In this document: in pieces, positions 61,566 to 64,000 of the stretch
Layout: each line of letters opens with the position of its first letter
Numbering within the stretch: position 1 is the first letter of the stretch
DNA from: Lepidurus packardi
Lineage: Eukaryota > Arthropoda > Branchiopoda > Notostraca > Triopsidae
Direction of reading: 5' to 3'
Assembly (NCBI GenBank): GCA_023053545.1
Contig: JAKZAN010000091.1
Coordinates: 1-64,000, forward strand
DNA: 64,000 nucleotides
Made by a program: the position numbers and the translations under genes
The notes under the pieces: model-generated
Databases searched by the model: none
What the model was told of the DNA's origin: nothing
What the model saw: only the letters and a program-made list of their open reading frames with translations

Positions 61566-63167
61566 ATGCAGAAACTCACCTACACACCCCTCGAAATCCA
61601 CAAAAACTCTCAGTCCCTCGTGACTCAGACCGCCGAGTCCAAGTACTGGGCCCGCTACAAGGTACCCTTCCTCATCCCCATATCCCGCTCACTCATATCT
61701 TCGACTGCCCCAGCCCATCCTCGAAAAAACAGAAACCAACGCCATAACAATCATCAGTTCCAATCTCAATGACAAGAGCAACATCTTCTACGGCAGCGGC
61801 AGAGCTGTACACATGTTCAACTCGCTCACGAATGAAATTGATAGATCCTTCACCAAGTTCAAGGATAGCGTTAGTGCGCTTTGTGTTCGTAGTGACGGCA
61901 AGATGTTTGCGGCTGGCCTCGACTCTGGCATCGTTCAGGTTTTTGACGTCAAAAACAAGCTAAATCTCAGGACTTTTGACAATCATAAGCGAAAAGTTAA
62001 CTGTCTCGAGTATGCGAACCTAAATGACCTCTACTCTTCTGGAGATGATATGATCGTGAGACAGTATGATGTCGCCGCAGGAGTCGTGGTGCATAGTTAT
62101 CCTAAGGCCCATTCCGACTACATCAAGGCAATCAAGTATCTGCAGGAGAATCACATCCTGACGGGGGGCTACGATAACAAGGTCCGACTGTATGATTTCA
62201 GAGTCCACTAAAAGTGGGTGGCACAGTTCGCTTTGGATGCAGGTGTAGAGGCTTTAGATGTTTTCAACAACAAACTCTCGTTCGTGGCGGTGGGAGGCAA
62301 CTCAGTTTCAGTGTGGGACATCCGAAACCAGAAGCAGATGTTTATGGGGAAGAACAACAAGAAGACTGTGTCTTGCGTGAAAGTAATGGGGAGTGGGGAA
62401 CGATTCCTGACTGGCTCGCTGGATCAGCATCTAAAAGTCTATAGAAGCGATACGTTCGACATGACTTTCAACGAGAAATACGAAGATGCGATTCTGTCAT
62501 TAGAAGTGACAGCCAACCAAAACCTGCTGGCTGTGGGTCTGAATAACGGCCACCTGTTCATTAAACGAAGCCAGAAGACCAACGACGAACAGGAAGAAGA
62601 AGAGCGGGACGTGTAGTAGCTTATTCCCTAGTTCATGAAGCTGCACGGCAAAACAACGCCGATCTATAACAACTCCTACTTCTACCGAGGAATCTATAAC
62701 GAGCCTGATACTTTCGATATCAAAGTCGACCAGATCAAAAACAAAACAGGATTCTACGATCGCTGCCTCAAAAAGTTCCAATATAAGAAGGCTTTGCTCA
62801 CTGCGGCAGTCAAGAACGATGCCCAGATTTGGAGCAGTATAGTCGAGGAGCTAGAGCAACGTGGTGTGCTCGAAAGAACCCTCAATAGCCTTGACGGAGA
62901 AGAAGTGCAGCTCATGATAAAGTACGTGGGGGGGAGAGTCGCGAACCACAAGTATCGAGATATTGTACTAAGAGTGGTAGAATTGCTATGGAGTAAGCTA
63001 ATTTATTTGACATTGACTTAATGGACTTAGGTGGACACGGAGGCGAGAGTCGGCTGCAGGGAGAATGGACACAATTGCTGGAGCAGGTGTAGCGGGAAGT
63101 GGACAACGAGATGGAGATGTTGGAGCAGGTTGGACTATTGGAAACTATGTAGAACTCACTTTTATGA
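61566..63167 (+). CDS. UTP15: U3 snoRNA-associated protein UTP15
   Basis: WD40 subunit of the t-UTP/UTP-A complex of the small-subunit processome, which binds the 5' ETS of pre-rRNA in the nucleolus. Three exons (introns 61662-61713, 52 nt, and 62993-63030, 38 nt), 503 aa. The start region (SKYWARYK, then PILEKTETNAITII) and WD repeats (VSALCVRSDGKMFAAGLDSG, KVNCLEYANLNDLYSSGDD, AIKYLQENHILTGGYD) fit UTP15. The C-terminal UTP15_C domain has YDRCLKKFQYKKALLTAAVKN, RGVLERTLNSLDGEE and a final helix LLEQVEREVDNEMEML. Length equals that of yeast and human (513-518) within 3 percent. Confidence 0.93.
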
Positions 63168-63417
63168 AATAACTCCAAATGGTGAATTATTGGCTGTTTA
63201 CAAATTATGAGGCTAAGTCACACACGGTAGGGTGGCATGGTACAGTTACACATAGAAGGTAGAAGCTACTCATTCTAGTCTTGCCGGGTGTGGTGGGGGT
63301 TCAGCAGCAGGCGATAAGCAGGGCGACTTGCAGGGTGGGAATATCCACATCTTGCAACAGTAAAAGCCATCCGGGGGTCTCCATTGTTATAATAAAACTC
63401 TAAAGCATTGACTTATT

Positions 63418-64000
63418 ATGGGTAAGATCATCGAGAACTACTCCCTGCAGTAAGTTTTGGGCGAGGGCGTGTACGGCAAGGTCTACAAAGGCTTCAACAT
63501 CAAGACCAAGCAAGAAGTGGCTGTCAAAGTCATCCGGGCAGACAAGTTCCGCGAAATCCCTAAACTCGAAGAGTGTACCGTCAACGAAATCAATACCCTG
63601 TCCTCCATGGAACATAACCCCCACATCGTCAAGTACCTCGACATGCTCAAAACAGTCAATAACTTCTACTTCGTCTACGAGTACTGCAACGGTGGCACCC
63701 TCGACAAACTGCTCCAGTCCTTTAAAAGCACCCCCTAAAAGGTCATGCCCCTCAATAAAGCCCTTCTCATCCTCCGAGACATCATCGATGCCTTTAAGAC
63801 TCTGACCAAAAATAACATAATGCATCGAGATCTGAAGCCTGATAACATTCTTCTCCACAATGGAGTGGTCAAACTAGCAGATTTTGGCTTCTGCAAAAGT
63901 CTAAAAAGCCCTACCGATTTGGCCCACACGATGCTTGGTTCGCCCATCTATATGGCGCCCTAGGTCCTGCGTGGGTAAATCTACACGATGAAGGCAGACA
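63418..64000 (+). CDS. ULK/ATG1-like protein kinase (partial, cut by window end)
   Basis: Starts at ATG 63418 and runs off the window after 194 codons. VLGEGVYGKVYKG (glycine loop), VAVKVI lysine, EINTLSSMEHNPHIVKY (helix C), HRDLKPDNILL, DFGFCKSL and GSPIYMAPEVL are all present, with the APE Glu encoded by TAG 63961-63963. DFGFCK and the GSPIYMAP pattern are typical of the ULK/ATG1 group that starts autophagy. Ciliates have many such kinases, so a specific autophagy role is unproven. Confidence 0.88.

Overview
The window is the left end of a ciliate macronuclear chromosome. Bases 1-108 are C4A2 telomere repeats, and 64000 cuts through a kinase gene. Nearly every gene is broken by in-frame TAA and TAG, while TGA is the only stop. 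TAA and TAG fall where protein families require glutamate: the LAGxER motif of a kinesin-13 (TAA 57292-57294), the APE motif of an ULK-like kinase (TAG 63961-63963), position 12 of an EF-hand loop (TAG 49159-49161) and the KIE motif of an EB1 calponin-homology domain (TAG 36132-36134). This is the UAA/UAG=Glu code known from peritrich ciliates (NCBI table 30), so I infer a peritrich (Vorticella, Carchesium, Campanella or a relative). All CDS below are read with TAA/TAG=E and TGA=stop. Introns are short (26-60 nt mostly, GT..AG), and the exon sum of every finished model is a multiple of three.

Layout. 1-1164: telomere and a subtelomeric stretch without a recognisable gene. 1165-10451 (minus): a cytosolic carboxypeptidase, a giant helical-repeat/kinase/pseudophosphatase protein, and a MUL1-like membrane E3 ligase. 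10755-21599: kinase, large LRR protein, CDK (minus), importin alpha, Tctex-type dynein light chain (minus), a small ORF, tRNA-Arg(TCT) (minus) and another kinase. 21693-26000: a UIM/BRCT-like protein, DPY30 (minus) and IFT80. 26459-36000: coiled-coil and low-complexity proteins. 35993-41065: EB1, a secreted coiled-coil protein, a centrin-like EF-hand protein and a hypothetical protein. 41182-49203: two membrane proteins (one FAR-17a/AIG1-like), coiled-coil proteins and a four-EF-hand protein. 49470-55162: a DOMON/cytochrome b561/cytochrome b5/reductase fusion, PPCDC, a COMMD protein, a Cys-rich protein and a METTL13-like methyltransferase. 55297-63167: kinesin-13, two hypothetical proteins and UTP15. 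63418-end: an ULK/ATG1-like kinase.

The gene set is ordinary eukaryotic housekeeping, with a visible share for microtubules and cilia (tubulin carboxypeptidase, Tctex light chain, IFT80, EB1, kinesin-13, centrin-like, many coiled coils). Genes are packed on both strands, usually 70-500 bp apart, and are transcribed individually. I saw no transposon, virus, CRISPR array or bacterial operon. Function calls come from motifs recognised by eye. Splice sites are inferred from reading-frame continuity and conserved protein sequence, not from RNA.
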